The translations under genes were made by a program, and so were the position numbers. A stretch of 14,157 nt of DNA, from positions 1 to 14,157 of the forward strand of contig QKII01000211.1 of NCBI GenBank assembly GCA_003249625.1, in the 5' to 3' direction. The DNA is from Propionivibrio sp. (lineage in GTDB: Bacteria; Pseudomonadota; Gammaproteobacteria; Burkholderiales; Rhodocyclaceae). Numbering within the stretch: position 1 is the stretch's first letter; each line of letters starts with the position of its first letter. Under the pieces are notes generated by a model that saw only the letters and a list, made by a program, of their open reading frames with translations, had not been told where the DNA came from and did not search any database. Shown piece after piece: positions 1 to 8,295 of the stretch.

Positions 1-322
1 CAAGCGTCCGATCGACACACCAGAAGAAACCCTCCTGAATGCGGGATTCACCGAGGAGGACCTTAACGGTGACTGGGTTCTGTACGAACCGGGCGAATGC
101 GATCGGTGCAAGGGCTCCGGTTATAAAGGACGGGTTGGTGTCTATCAGGTCATGCCAGTGACAGAGAGCATCCAACGCATCATCATGAGCAATGGAACAT
201 CGCTGGACATTGCCGAGCAGGCCCGCCGGGAGGGAGTCAACGACCTGAGACGATCCGGGTTGCGCAAGGTAATGCAAGGACTAACCTCGCTCGAGGAAGT
301 CCTCGGCAGCACCAACGCCTGA
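1..322 (+). CDS. pilB: Type IV pilus extension ATPase PilB, C-terminal fragment
   Basis: This is the last 106 codons of a gene that begins left of the window; the frame starts at base 2 and ends with TGA at 320-322. The product is the cytoplasmic hexameric ATPase (GspE/PilB family) that powers pilin polymerisation at the inner-membrane platform. The visible part starts at KRPID, which in the family directly follows the first CxxC of a tetracysteine zinc site. The second pair is visible as ECDRC, followed by KGSGYKGRVGVYQVMPV, the usual PilB/GspE sequence after the zinc site. The C-terminus (DLRRSGLRKVMQGLTSLEEV) is also typical. The Walker boxes lie outside the window. pilC starts 17 bp downstream, so the two are almost certainly co-transcribed. 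The assignment is secure, although the ATPase core is not visible. Confidence 0.93.
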   Translation, partial: KRPIDTPEETLLNAGFTEEDLNGDWVLYEPGECDRCKGSGYKGRVGVYQVMPVTESIQRIIMSNGTSLDIAEQARREGVNDLRRSGLRKVMQGLTSLEEVLGSTNA

Positions 323-339
323 AAAGAAAAGGGGAGAGC

Positions 340-1572
340 ATGGCAACAGCGGCACAAGCAGCCAAACGAGGACAAGAGGCTAAAGAATTCACGTACCTGT
401 GGGTTGGGAAGAACAAGGCAGGGAAAATCGTTCGTGGGGAACAGCGCGCAGCCAGCGAAGCCGTGGTCAACGCCACATTGCGGCGGCAAGGCATTCTTGT
501 CACCAAAATTTCAAAACAGAAATTCAGAGGTGGAAGGAAGGTTTCGGAAAAAGACATTGCCTTATTCACGCGACAACTGGCAACGATGATGAAATCGGGC
601 GTACCGTTGTTGCAAACGTTCGACATCGTCGGCCGCGGGCATGATAACCCCGCCGTCGGCAAGCTGCTTTTAGACATAAAATCGGACGTCGAAACAGGCA
701 GTTCGCTGTCACAGGCCTTTCGCAAATTCCCTCTGCACTTCGATGCCCTCTATTGCAACCTTGTCGCCGCGGGCGAACAGGCCGGCATTCTGGAAACACT
801 GCTTGACCGATTGGCGACCTACAAGGAAAAGATGCTCGCCATCAAGTCGAAGATCAAATCGGCGCTCTTCTACCCCATCGCGGTAATCATCGTTGCCTTC
901 ATCATCACCGCGGTGATCATGATCTTCGTCATTCCTGCATTCAAGAACGTGTTCACCAGCTTTGGCGCCGACCTCCCCGCGCCGACACTGATGGTCATCG
1001 CCATGTCCGACTTTTTTGTCGCCTATTGGTGGGCGATCTTTGGCAGCATAGGAGGCGGTCTTTTCGCCTTTTTCTATACGTGGCGACGATCCGAGAAGAT
1101 GCAGTTCATGATGGACAGGTTTTTCCTGCGCCTGCCGTTATTCGGCCCGATCATCCGCAAGGCCGTCATGGCGCGCTGGACCCGCACGCTGTCTACCATG
1201 TTCGCTGCAGGCGTACCACTGGTAGAATCGCTCGATTCGGTCGGAGGCGCTGCCGGCAACTACGTATACAAGCAAGGAACGAAGCAGATCCAGGGCGAAG
1301 TAGCCACCGGAACCAGCCTGACCTCGGCGATGCAGAACACCAACCTGTTCCCCAACATGGTCACCCAGATGGTAGCAATCGGGGAGGAATCAGGATCCCT
1401 CGACGCCATGCTCGGCAAGGTGGCGGACTTTTTCGAGGCCGAAGTCGACGATGCCGTCGAGGCACTATCGAGCCTCATGGAGCCGATCATCATGGTGGTA
1501 CTTGGCACGCTAATTGGCGGCATGGTTATCGCCATGTACCTGCCGATTTTCAAGCTAGGCGCCGTTGTTTAG
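340..1572 (+). CDS. pilC: Type IV pilus inner-membrane platform protein PilC
   Basis: PilC (GspF/T2SF family) is the polytopic inner-membrane protein on which the PilB and PilT motors act to add or remove pilin subunits. The 410 residues match the usual family length. Two tandem T2SF domains lie at about residues 75-198 and 278-400. Each opens with the family pattern, FTRQLATMMKSGVPLLQ in the first copy and WTRTLSTMFAAGVPLVESL in the second. Hydrophobic membrane segments are seen at about 176-199, 217-246 and 382-405, and the family-typical LPIF lies near the end. The ATG is preceded by GGGGAGA at good spacing. pilD begins 15 bp after the stop, so this is a pilBCD operon. No anomaly was seen. 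Confidence 0.96.
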   Translation: MATAAQAAKRGQEAKEFTYLWVGKNKAGKIVRGEQRAASEAVVNATLRRQGILVTKISKQKFRGGRKVSEKDIALFTRQLATMMKSGVPLLQTFDIVGRGHDNPAVGKLLLDIKSDVETGSSLSQAFRKFPLHFDALYCNLVAAGEQAGILETLLDRLATYKEKMLAIKSKIKSALFYPIAVIIVAFIITAVIMIFVIPAFKNVFTSFGADLPAPTLMVIAMSDFFVAYWWAIFGSIGGGLFAFFYTWRRSEKMQFMMDRFFLRLPLFGPIIRKAVMARWTRTLSTMFAAGVPLVESLDSVGGAAGNYVYKQGTKQIQGEVATGTSLTSAMQNTNLFPNMVTQMVAIGEESGSLDAMLGKVADFFEAEVDDAVEALSSLMEPIIMVVLGTLIGGMVIAMYLPIFKLGAVV

Positions 1573-1587
1573 ACGCGAGGATTTTCT

Positions 1588-2436
1588 TTGGAAACACTGA
1601 CTCAGCCTGCCATTTTTCCGTTCGTTGCCGGCCTGCTGGGTCTGCTTGTCGGAAGCTTTCTCAATGTCGTGATCCATCGCCTGCCAAAAATGATGGAGCG
1701 CGAATGGCAGGCGCAGTGTGCCGAGCTACGTGGCGAGGAAGCACCGAAGGCCGAACCATTATCACTGTTGAGACCTCGCTCACGCTGCCCGGCGTGTGGC
1801 CATGGCATCGGCGCGCTAGAAAACATCCCAATCCTTAGCTGGCTGGCACTTCGCGGGAAGTGCGCGCACTGCCGCGCGCCCATTTCGGCAAGATATCCGA
1901 TCATTGAAGCACTGACAGGACTGCTGACGGGATTCGCGGGTGCGCATTTCGGATTCGACTGGAGCGCACTCGGCGCCATCCTGCTCATCTGGTCGCTGAT
2001 AACGCTGGCATTCATCGATTTCGACACCACCTACCTTCCCGACGCCATCACCCTCCCATTGCTCTGGTGCGGTTTGCTCTTCAACCTGCACGGCGTATTC
2101 GCCGAACTACCTGCGGCAGTCATCGGCGCAATGGCAGGCTACCTTTCACTCTGGTCAGTCTACTGGGCTTTCAAACTGCTGACCAAAAAAGAGGGAATGG
2201 GGTATGGCGATTTCAAACTGCTTGCCGCACTCGGAGCCTGGCTAGGATGGCAGATGCTCCCGCTCATTGTTCTTCTATCCTCGCTGGTCGGTGCAATCAT
2301 TGGCATTCTGTTGATCATTCTCGCCAAAAAGGGCCGGAACGTTCCAATCCCCTTCGGCCCCTATCTGGCGACAGCGGGGTTGCTCGCACTGTTCTGGGGA
2401 GATGAGATCACCCGCCAGTACCTGCTGATGATGTAG
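1588..2436 (+). CDS. pilD: Prepilin peptidase / N-methyltransferase PilD
   Basis: PilD is a membrane aspartic protease (A24 family) that cleaves the prepilin leader at the cytoplasmic face and N-methylates the new N-terminus; it serves type IV pili and any type II secretion system. The 282 residues carry GSFLNVVIHRLP at about 22-33, typical of the methylase domain. The tetracysteine zinc site is Cys67, Cys70, Cys92 and Cys95. The two catalytic aspartates are Asp144 (FIDFDTTYLPD) and Asp208 (GYGDFKLLAALGAW), 64 residues apart as in Pseudomonas PilD. About seven hydrophobic segments follow the zinc site. The start is a TTG with GCGAGG seven bases upstream; there is no ATG that would keep the full N-terminal helix. 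coaE, which often follows pilD in related bacteria, is not next here. Confidence 0.95.
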   Translation: METLTQPAIFPFVAGLLGLLVGSFLNVVIHRLPKMMEREWQAQCAELRGEEAPKAEPLSLLRPRSRCPACGHGIGALENIPILSWLALRGKCAHCRAPISARYPIIEALTGLLTGFAGAHFGFDWSALGAILLIWSLITLAFIDFDTTYLPDAITLPLLWCGLLFNLHGVFAELPAAVIGAMAGYLSLWSVYWAFKLLTKKEGMGYGDFKLLAALGAWLGWQMLPLIVLLSSLVGAIIGILLIILAKKGRNVPIPFGPYLATAGLLALFWGDEITRQYLLMM

Positions 2437-2440
2437 CCAA

Positions 2441-2456
2441 GGGCTGTTCGCAGCCC
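2441..2456 (+). other. Small hairpin after pilD
   Basis: GGGCTG and CAGCCC flank a TTCG loop five bases after the pilD stop, giving a 6-bp stem with a very stable tetraloop type. There is no T-run after it, so it does not qualify as a classical intrinsic terminator. It may protect the 3' end of the pilBCD transcript or be part of a weak terminator. The rest of the 138-bp gap to fmdB contains only the promoter-like site listed separately. Confidence 0.35.
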
Positions 2457-2537
2457 CGTATGAATAAACGCCTTGAAATCATGGCGTTCGGCCCAATTTC
2501 CAGTTCCACGAGCCCGATGCGACCTGTTTCCTTCGGG

Positions 2538-2543
2538 TATAAT
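2538..2543 (+). promoter_or_regulatory. Candidate sigma-70 -10 box ahead of fmdB-aspS operon
   Basis: A perfect TATAAT lies in the gap between pilD and fmdB, 31 bases before the fmdB ATG. With a start about seven bases downstream, the leader would be about 25 nt. No good TTGACA match lies 16-18 bp upstream (the bases there read CGATGC), so the -35 is weak or the promoter needs an activator. Its position at the head of the fmdB-DUF502-aspS run supports a real promoter. This is an inference from motif and context only. Confidence 0.5.
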
Positions 2544-2574
2544 CAACGACTTTGTTGCAGATGGAACGAATGCC

Positions 2575-2841
2575 ATGCCGATCTATGCCTACCGCTGCTC
2601 CTCTTGCGGCTTTGAAAAAGATCACTTGCAGAAAATGAGCGACCCGGTGCTGGTCACCTGCCCGGAATGCAACCGTCAAACCTACGAAAAGCAACTGACG
2701 GCCGCCGGCTTCCAACTCAAGGGAACCGGCTGGTATGCCACGGACTTCAAAGGCGGCAACGGCAGCAACTCTTCGCCGAAAAAGGAAAGCTCCCCAGCCT
2801 GTGAGGCTTGTCCGGGAGCAACTGCGTGCGCGGCCAGTTGA
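2575..2841 (+). CDS. FmdB-family zinc-ribbon protein
   Basis: This is a small 88-residue protein of the FmdB/CxxC_CxxC_SSSS family, whose molecular role is not established. The N-terminus MPIYAYRCSSCGFEKDHLQK is diagnostic. The zinc ribbon is formed by Cys8-Cys11 and Cys29-Cys32, about 18 residues apart. The tail (about residue 58 on) is Gly/Ser/Lys-rich and ends with three more cysteines in a [12 protein letters not shown] segment, as seen in many family members. The ATG at 2575 is chosen because the family begins with MPIY and GGAACGA lies upstream; extending the frame leftward adds unrelated sequence. It overlaps the DUF502 gene by 16 bp and heads the aspS operon. An fmdB-type gene upstream of aspS is a common arrangement in betaproteobacteria. 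Confidence 0.9.
   Translation: MPIYAYRCSSCGFEKDHLQKMSDPVLVTCPECNRQTYEKQLTAAGFQLKGTGWYATDFKGGNGSNSSPKKESSPACEACPGATACAAS
2814..2818 (+). promoter_or_regulatory. Shine-Dalgarno inside fmdB that decides the DUF502 start
   Basis: GGGAG at 2814-2818 lies seven bases before a GTG at 2826, an ideal distance for ribosome binding. The alternative upstream TTG at 2808 has no comparable site ahead of it. The GTG also gives an N-terminus closer to that expected for DUF502 proteins. The site sits within the last codons of fmdB, which suggests translational coupling of the two genes. Confidence 0.6.
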
Positions 2842-3446
2842 TCAAGCGCTATTTCATCACGGGACTGCTGATCTGGGTCCCGCTGGCGATCACAGCCTGG
2901 GTGCTGTCGCTGATCGCCAGTGCTGCCGATCAGTCCCTGCGATTACTCCCGCCGAACATCCATCCGCACAGCCTGCTTGGATTTGACATTCCCGGTGCGG
3001 GGATTGTCGTCACGTTGTTGATCATTCTGGCGACAGGAATTCTCGCAGCGAACATCATCGGTCAGCGACTGGTAGCGTGGTGGGAAAAGCTGCTCGCCCG
3101 CATCCCGGTCGTCAACTCGCTCTACAACGGCGTCAAGCAGGTTTCGGACACGCTGCTCTCCCCGTCAGGGATGGCCTTTCGCCAGCCCCTGCTGGTGCCA
3201 TACCCGCACCAAGGATCATGGACCATCGCATTTCTTACCGGGGAACCCGGCGGCGACGTCGTCAACCACCTCGACGGCGAGCATGTCAGCGTCTATGTTC
3301 CCACGACGCCAAACCCGACGTCAGGATTCTTCCTTATGTTTCCTCGGCAGGATGTCATCGAACTTGACATGGACGTCGACGAAGCACTCAAGTACATTAT
3401 TTCGATGGGCGTTGTCGCGCCACCGGTGCCTCCGAAAAAGCCCTAA
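2826..3446 (+). CDS. DUF502 family inner-membrane protein
   Basis: This 206-residue protein belongs to the DUF502 family, which has no established biochemical function. From the chosen GTG start it reads [23 protein letters not shown], with a first membrane segment at about residues 9-32 and a second at about 55-78. Between and after these are the family-typical [27 protein letters not shown] segment and a soluble C-terminal domain containing [11 protein letters not shown]. It ends in a proline/lysine-rich tail. It overlaps fmdB by 16 bp and is followed after 29 bp by aspS. Membership in the same run as aspS is conserved in many betaproteobacteria, but this does not reveal its role. A TTG at 2808 would add six residues. 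Confidence 0.88.
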   Translation: MRGQLIKRYFITGLLIWVPLAITAWVLSLIASAADQSLRLLPPNIHPHSLLGFDIPGAGIVVTLLIILATGILAANIIGQRLVAWWEKLLARIPVVNSLYNGVKQVSDTLLSPSGMAFRQPLLVPYPHQGSWTIAFLTGEPGGDVVNHLDGEHVSVYVPTTPNPTSGFFLMFPRQDVIELDMDVDEALKYIISMGVVAPPVPPKKP

Positions 3447-3475
3447 CCAGTCAACCAACTTCATTTTTCACCAAC

Positions 3476-5278
3476 ATGCGAACCCATTATTGCGGACAAC
3501 TCAATTCACAGACGATCGGCCAGGAAGTCACACTGTGTGGCTGGGCGCATCGCCGGCGTGACCACGGCGGGGTCATTTTCATCGATTTGCGGGACCGTGA
3601 AGGGCTCGCCCAGGTGGTCTGCGACCCCGACCGTCCCGAGATGTTCGCCATCGCCGAATCGGTGCGCAACGAATTCTGCCTGAAGATCACCGGTGTCGTC
3701 CGCGCTCGTCCGGCGGGAACCACCAACCCCAACATGCCGAGCGGTGAAGTGGAAATTCTCTGCCATGCCATCGACGTGCTCAACCCCTCGGTCACGCCGC
3801 CGTTCAGTCTCGATGACGACAACCTGTCCGAGAACGTTCGACTGACGCACCGCGTTCTTGACCTGCGCCGTCCGCAGATGCAGAAAAACATGCTGCTGCG
3901 CTACAAGACGGCCCGCGCTTTCCGTCGCTTCCTCGACGACGCAGGCTTCATCGACATCGAAACACCGATGCTGACCAAGAGCACGCCGGAAGGCGCCCGG
4001 GACTACCTGGTTCCGTCGCGCGTCCATTCCGGCCAGTTCTTCGCCCTGCCGCAATCGCCGCAGTTGTTCAAGCAGTTGCTGATGGTCGCAGGCTATGACC
4101 GCTACTACCAGATCACCAAGTGCTTCCGTGACGAAGACCTGCGCGCCGACCGACAGCCCGAGTTCACCCAGGTCGATATTGAGACCTCCTTCCTTGGTGA
4201 GACTGAAATCACCGGCATCATGGAGGAGTTGATCCGTTACGTCTTCAAGGACGCGATCGACGCCGACCTGCCGAATCCGTTCCCGCGCATCTCCTACGCC
4301 GAAGCCATGCACCGCTTCGGCTCGGACAAGCCCGATCTGCGCGTCACACTCGAACTGACGGAACTCACCGACGCGGTCAAGGACGTACCGTTCAAGGTCT
4401 TCGCCAACGTCGCCAACAGCGAAGGTGGACGCGTGGCCGGCCTGCGTATCCCCGGCGGGGCGGGCCTGACCCGTGGCGAAATCGATGCCTACTCGCAATT
4501 CGTCGGCATCTATGGCGCAAAGGGACTGGCCTATATCAAGGTCAACGACGTCACGCAGATCAACGAAACCGGGCTACAGTCCCCCATCGTCAAGAACCTG
4601 AACGAAGCCGCACTGAAGGCAATCATAGAGCGAACCGGCGCACAGTCCGGCGACCTCATCTTCTTCGGTGCCGACAAGGCAAAGGTCGTTAACGACGCAC
4701 TCGGGGCCCTGCGGATCAAGATCGGCCACGAAAAAGGCTTCCTCAACGGCAAGGCGTGGGAACCGCTGTGGGTCGTCGACTTCCCGATGTTCGACTACGA
4801 CGAGGAAGACAAGCGCTGGGTTGCCTGCCACCACCCCTTCACCAGCCCGAAGGACGAGCACCTCCCGCTGCTCGCTACCGACCCGGGCAAGTGCCTTGCC
4901 AAGGCCTACGACCTCGCGCTCAACGGCTGGGAACTCGGTGGCGGTTCTGTGCGTATCCACCGCGCTGACGTTCAGGAGCAGGTCTTCAAGGCCCTCGGGA
5001 TCAGCGACGACGAAGCTGAACTCAAGTTCGGCTTCCTGCTCGACGCACTGAAGTACGGCGCGCCGCCGCACGGCGGACTCGCTTTCGGACTCGACCGCAT
5101 CGTCACGATGATGACCGGTGCCGAATCGATCCGTGACGTGATTGCCTTCCCGAAGACGCAGCGTGCCCAATGCCTGCTGACCAACGCTCCCAGCCCGGTG
5201 GACGAGAAGCAACTGCGCGAACTGCACATCCGGTTGCGGCAGAAAGTCGAAACCACCGGCGAAGGCTCCAAAACCTGA
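3476..5278 (+). CDS. aspS: Aspartyl-tRNA synthetase, probably non-discriminating (Asp/Asn)
   Basis: This class IIb synthetase charges tRNA with aspartate. At 600 residues it is the full bacterial type: an N-terminal OB-fold anticodon-binding domain (about 1-110), catalytic core, inserted GAD domain (about 290-420), and C-terminal extension. Motif 2 is [18 protein letters not shown] from residue 217, and motif 3 is [11 protein letters not shown] at 533-543. His30 (in RRRDHGG) and Gly81 (in [10 protein letters not shown]) correspond to the two residues known in Pseudomonas aeruginosa AspRS to permit tRNA-Asn recognition; E. coli has Leu and Lys there. This suggests an enzyme that also makes Asp-tRNA-Asn for a GatCAB amidotransferase, which is inferred since no gat gene is in the window. 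No Shine-Dalgarno is visible before the ATG; the leader is pyrimidine- and A-rich. Confidence 0.97.
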   Translation: MRTHYCGQLNSQTIGQEVTLCGWAHRRRDHGGVIFIDLRDREGLAQVVCDPDRPEMFAIAESVRNEFCLKITGVVRARPAGTTNPNMPSGEVEILCHAIDVLNPSVTPPFSLDDDNLSENVRLTHRVLDLRRPQMQKNMLLRYKTARAFRRFLDDAGFIDIETPMLTKSTPEGARDYLVPSRVHSGQFFALPQSPQLFKQLLMVAGYDRYYQITKCFRDEDLRADRQPEFTQVDIETSFLGETEITGIMEELIRYVFKDAIDADLPNPFPRISYAEAMHRFGSDKPDLRVTLELTELTDAVKDVPFKVFANVANSEGGRVAGLRIPGGAGLTRGEIDAYSQFVGIYGAKGLAYIKVNDVTQINETGLQSPIVKNLNEAALKAIIERTGAQSGDLIFFGADKAKVVNDALGALRIKIGHEKGFLNGKAWEPLWVVDFPMFDYDEEDKRWVACHHPFTSPKDEHLPLLATDPGKCLAKAYDLALNGWELGGGSVRIHRADVQEQVFKALGISDDEAELKFGFLLDALKYGAPPHGGLAFGLDRIVTMMTGAESIRDVIAFPKTQRAQCLLTNAPSPVDEKQLRELHIRLRQKVETTGEGSKT

Positions 5279-5283
5279 GACCG

Positions 5284-5691
5284 ATGAAGCGGTTTGCAGC
5301 AATCCTCCGGCTAACGGCCCTTCTGGCGTTAGCCGGTTTTTGTTTCAACCTGCCAACGTTTGCACGCGACGCCTCGGCAGGCGGGGAAATCGGCTCGGTT
5401 CTGCTGGCCGACCTGCCGAGTGAAGCCCGGCAAACGCTAGAGCTGATCAAACGTGGCGGTCCGTTCCCCTACCCGCGAAAGGACGGCAGCATCTTCGGCA
5501 ACTTCGAGAAACGACTGCCCGAACGCCCTCGCGGGTATTACCGCGAATACACCGTTCCCTCGCCCGGCAGCCGCGATCGTGGCGCTCGCAGGATCGTCGC
5601 CGGTAGCGGGCACAATCCCGACATTACCCGATCCAGCGAGTACTATTACACGCACGATCATTACCGCAGCTTTCGCCGCATTCGGGAATAA
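5284..5691 (+). CDS. Secreted guanyl-specific ribonuclease (RNase Sa/barnase family)
   Basis: This is a 135-residue microbial ribonuclease of the N1/T1/barnase superfamily, which cleaves RNA after guanosine through a 2',3'-cyclic phosphate. Residues 1-27 form a signal peptide (basic MKR, hydrophobic core, cleavage expected after TFA), so the enzyme is exported. The mature part follows RNase Sa of Streptomyces closely: LPSEARQTLELI at 44-55, GPFPYPRKDGSIFGNFE at 59-75, then YYREYTVPSPGSRDRGARR. The catalytic triad maps to Glu88, Arg103 and His126 (THDHYRSF). The RNase Sa disulfide is missing, because no cysteine remains in the mature chain. The ATG lies 5 bp after the aspS stop, with a poor Shine-Dalgarno. 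The barstar-type inhibitor gene follows after 9 bp, which strongly supports the assignment. Confidence 0.9.
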   Translation: MKRFAAILRLTALLALAGFCFNLPTFARDASAGGEIGSVLLADLPSEARQTLELIKRGGPFPYPRKDGSIFGNFEKRLPERPRGYYREYTVPSPGSRDRGARRIVAGSGHNPDITRSSEYYYTHDHYRSFRRIRE

Positions 5692-5700
5692 AGAACACGC

Positions 5701-6141
5701 ATGAAGACGGAAACGTTGCGCAAACTGCTGGCAAAGCCCGAGCTTTGCGGGATTTACCATCTCCCGTCGAGCGGGATCGATGCGCTCACGCAAGCAGCCG
5801 ATTCAGTCGACTACCCGTGCTTCCGCATCGACCTTCGTGAAGCGGCCGACATGAAGACAATCCTCTCCGAAGTTGGCGCGGCACTGGGTTTTCCGCAGTG
5901 GTACGGCGCCAACTTCGATGCGCTCAAGGACTGCCTTACAGATCTCTCATGGCACGAGGCCGCCGGATACGTGTTGATCATTGCTGGTGCAGATGCCTTG
6001 CACGCCTCCGGCGCACCTTTCCGCCAATTCAACGAGGTGCTTTCCGAAGCGATTGACGAGTGGCGCAGTTCCGGCATTCCCTTCTGGGTCTTCTACGATT
6101 TGCGCGCCGACGGATTGGCCACATTGCCGACCGTGACATGA
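5701..6141 (+). CDS. Barstar-family ribonuclease inhibitor
   Basis: Barstar proteins are cytoplasmic inhibitors that plug the active site of barnase-type RNases. The signature is FPQWYGANFDALKDCLTDL at about 64-82. It aligns with the barnase-binding helix of Bacillus barstar and keeps the two key aspartates (Asp35 and Asp39 of barstar, here Asp73 and Asp77); barstar Trp38 is Lys76 here. The C-terminal part (residues 90-140) fits the remaining beta/alpha elements. At 146 residues it is longer than the 90-residue Bacillus protein, with about 40 extra N-terminal residues, as in many proteobacterial homologues. No signal peptide is present, consistent with a cytoplasmic role. It lies 9 bp after the ribonuclease gene and overlaps nudB by 4 bp (ATGA). 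Confidence 0.9.
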   Translation: MKTETLRKLLAKPELCGIYHLPSSGIDALTQAADSVDYPCFRIDLREAADMKTILSEVGAALGFPQWYGANFDALKDCLTDLSWHEAAGYVLIIAGADALHASGAPFRQFNEVLSEAIDEWRSSGIPFWVFYDLRADGLATLPTVT

Positions 6142-6590
6142 GCTTCAAACAACCGGTTTCCGTCCTCGTTGTCATCCACACGCCGGATATGCAAGTCCTG
6201 TTGCTCGAACGCGCCTCGCACGCAGGATACTGGCAATCGGTCACAGGCAGCCAAGAGCACGGCGAAACGCTTCTCGAAACAGCCCGACGTGAAGTGGAAG
6301 AGGAAACAGGCATCGTCGCGCCCGCCGAACAGTTTATCGACTGGGATGTCACCAACGTTTTTGAAATCTTCGCCGAATGGCGCCACCGCTATGCTCCGGG
6401 CGTCAGCCATAACACCGAACACGTTTTTTCCCTCGAAATTCCGAGCCCCTGTTCCGTACGCATTGCCCCCGACGAACACCTCGCCTACGCCTGGCACGCG
6501 TGGCAACTCGCCGCCGAAAAGTGCTTCTCCTGGACCAATCGCGATGCCATCCTTTCGCTTCCTCTGCGGCTGACGCGGCCAACACGCTGA
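6138..6590 (+). CDS. nudB: Dihydroneopterin triphosphate diphosphatase NudB
   Basis: NudB is the Nudix hydrolase that removes pyrophosphate from 7,8-dihydroneopterin triphosphate in the folate pathway. The 150 residues contain a complete Nudix box from Gly37 to Ile59 (GSQEHGE, then REVEEETGI) with the metal-binding glutamates. The segments PVSVLVVIHTPDMQVLLLER, WQSVTGS, FEIFAEWRHRYAPGVSHNTEH and DEHLAYAW match E. coli NudB closely, beyond the general Nudix fold. The ATG overlaps the barstar stop codon (ATGA), so translation is probably coupled. In E. coli nudB follows aspS directly; here the ribonuclease and barstar genes separate them. An 79-bp gap with a promoter-like site precedes argB. 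Confidence 0.94.
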   Translation: MSFKQPVSVLVVIHTPDMQVLLLERASHAGYWQSVTGSQEHGETLLETARREVEEETGIVAPAEQFIDWDVTNVFEIFAEWRHRYAPGVSHNTEHVFSLEIPSPCSVRIAPDEHLAYAWHAWQLAAEKCFSWTNRDAILSLPLRLTRPTR

Positions 6591-6636
6591 CCCGGCGGCA
6601 GGTCGCGCCTCGCTTTTTATTTACCCCCCCGGCGAG

Positions 6637-7557
<921 letters not shown>

Positions 7558-7592
7558 GAAGCCGCATAGTCACGCCGGGGCGGGAGTTCACC

Positions 7593-8249
7593 TTGTCGAT
7601 TCAAGAGTTTTCCCGCCCACACACCTGGCTCTTCGACCTCGACAACACGCTCCACAACGCCAGCGCGCATATCTTCCCGCATATCAGCCGGTCGATGCGC
7701 GACTACATCTGCCGCCATCTGGACCTGGATGAAACCGCTGCGACACAGCTCCGACAGCACTATTGGCGGCGCTATGGCGCCACACTCCTCGGACTGGTTC
7801 GCCACCACGATATCGACCCGCGCCACTTTCTGCACCACACGCACCAGTTCGCGGATCTCGCCCGCATGGTGGTTGCGGAAAAACCCCTGAAGGCCGCACT
7901 GCGACGCCTTCCCGGACGCAAGATCATTTTCTCCAACGCACCGATCCGCTATACCGAGGCAATTCTGACCATCATCGGTATCGATCACTGCTTTGCTGCC
8001 GTCTATTCCGTCGAGCAACTGCGCTATCAGCCCAAGCCGGCAGTACAGGGGTTCATGCATGTCCTTCAAGGCGAACGGCTCGACCCGCGCAATTGCATCA
8101 TGGTCGAGGACACCCTGCCCAACCTGATCACCGCCAAGCGGCTCGGCATGAAAACCGTATGGGTAACACGGGGCACGCGCAGGCCCCCCTGCGTGGACGT
8201 TCAGATCCGGAGCGTTCTCGATTTGCCCGGCCGGATCGGCTCGCTATAA
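7593..8249 (+). CDS. HAD-superfamily pyrimidine 5'-nucleotidase
   Basis: This 218-residue phosphatase of HAD subfamily IA resembles the SDT1/PHM8-type pyrimidine 5'-nucleotidases, which dephosphorylate UMP and CMP. Motif I is FDLDNTLHN with nucleophile Asp15 and Asp17; motif II is FSNAP with Ser114; the motif III lysine is Lys148 in QPKP; motif IV is VEDTLPN with Glu172 and Asp173. A helical cap with YWRRYGATLLGLVRHH lies at about 57-72, as in that family. The start is a TTG with GGGAG six bases upstream; the first ATG would delete motif I. It sits between argB and slmA, an order seen in other betaproteobacteria. The stop codon lies inside the TATAAT of the predicted slmA promoter. The exact substrate is inferred from family resemblance. 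Confidence 0.86.
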   Translation: MSIQEFSRPHTWLFDLDNTLHNASAHIFPHISRSMRDYICRHLDLDETAATQLRQHYWRRYGATLLGLVRHHDIDPRHFLHHTHQFADLARMVVAEKPLKAALRRLPGRKIIFSNAPIRYTEAILTIIGIDHCFAAVYSVEQLRYQPKPAVQGFMHVLQGERLDPRNCIMVEDTLPNLITAKRLGMKTVWVTRGTRRPPCVDVQIRSVLDLPGRIGSL

Positions 8250-8250
8250 T
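8223..8250 (+). promoter_or_regulatory. Candidate sigma-70 promoter for slmA
   Basis: TTGCCC (8223-8228) and a perfect TATAAT (8245-8250) are separated by 16 bp, inside the end of the nucleotidase gene and including its stop codon. Transcription would start near 8257, about 39 nt before the slmA ATG. The good -10 and acceptable -35 make this one of the better promoters in the window. Confidence 0.5.
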
Positions 8251-8295
8251 CGAACGAAAAAAAACGGGAACGACAAGATTAGACAGGGGAATGCA

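Noticed and set aside
3506..4498. 330-codon open frame on the minus strand inside aspS
   Set aside because: It lies wholly within the aspS coding region, has no recognisable domain and is the expected mirror of biased codon use.
6593..6621. Intrinsic terminator after nudB (GGCG/CGCC followed by CGCTTTTTATTT)
   Set aside because: The stem is only four pairs with an eight-base loop and the T-run is displaced, so the call is too weak to list.
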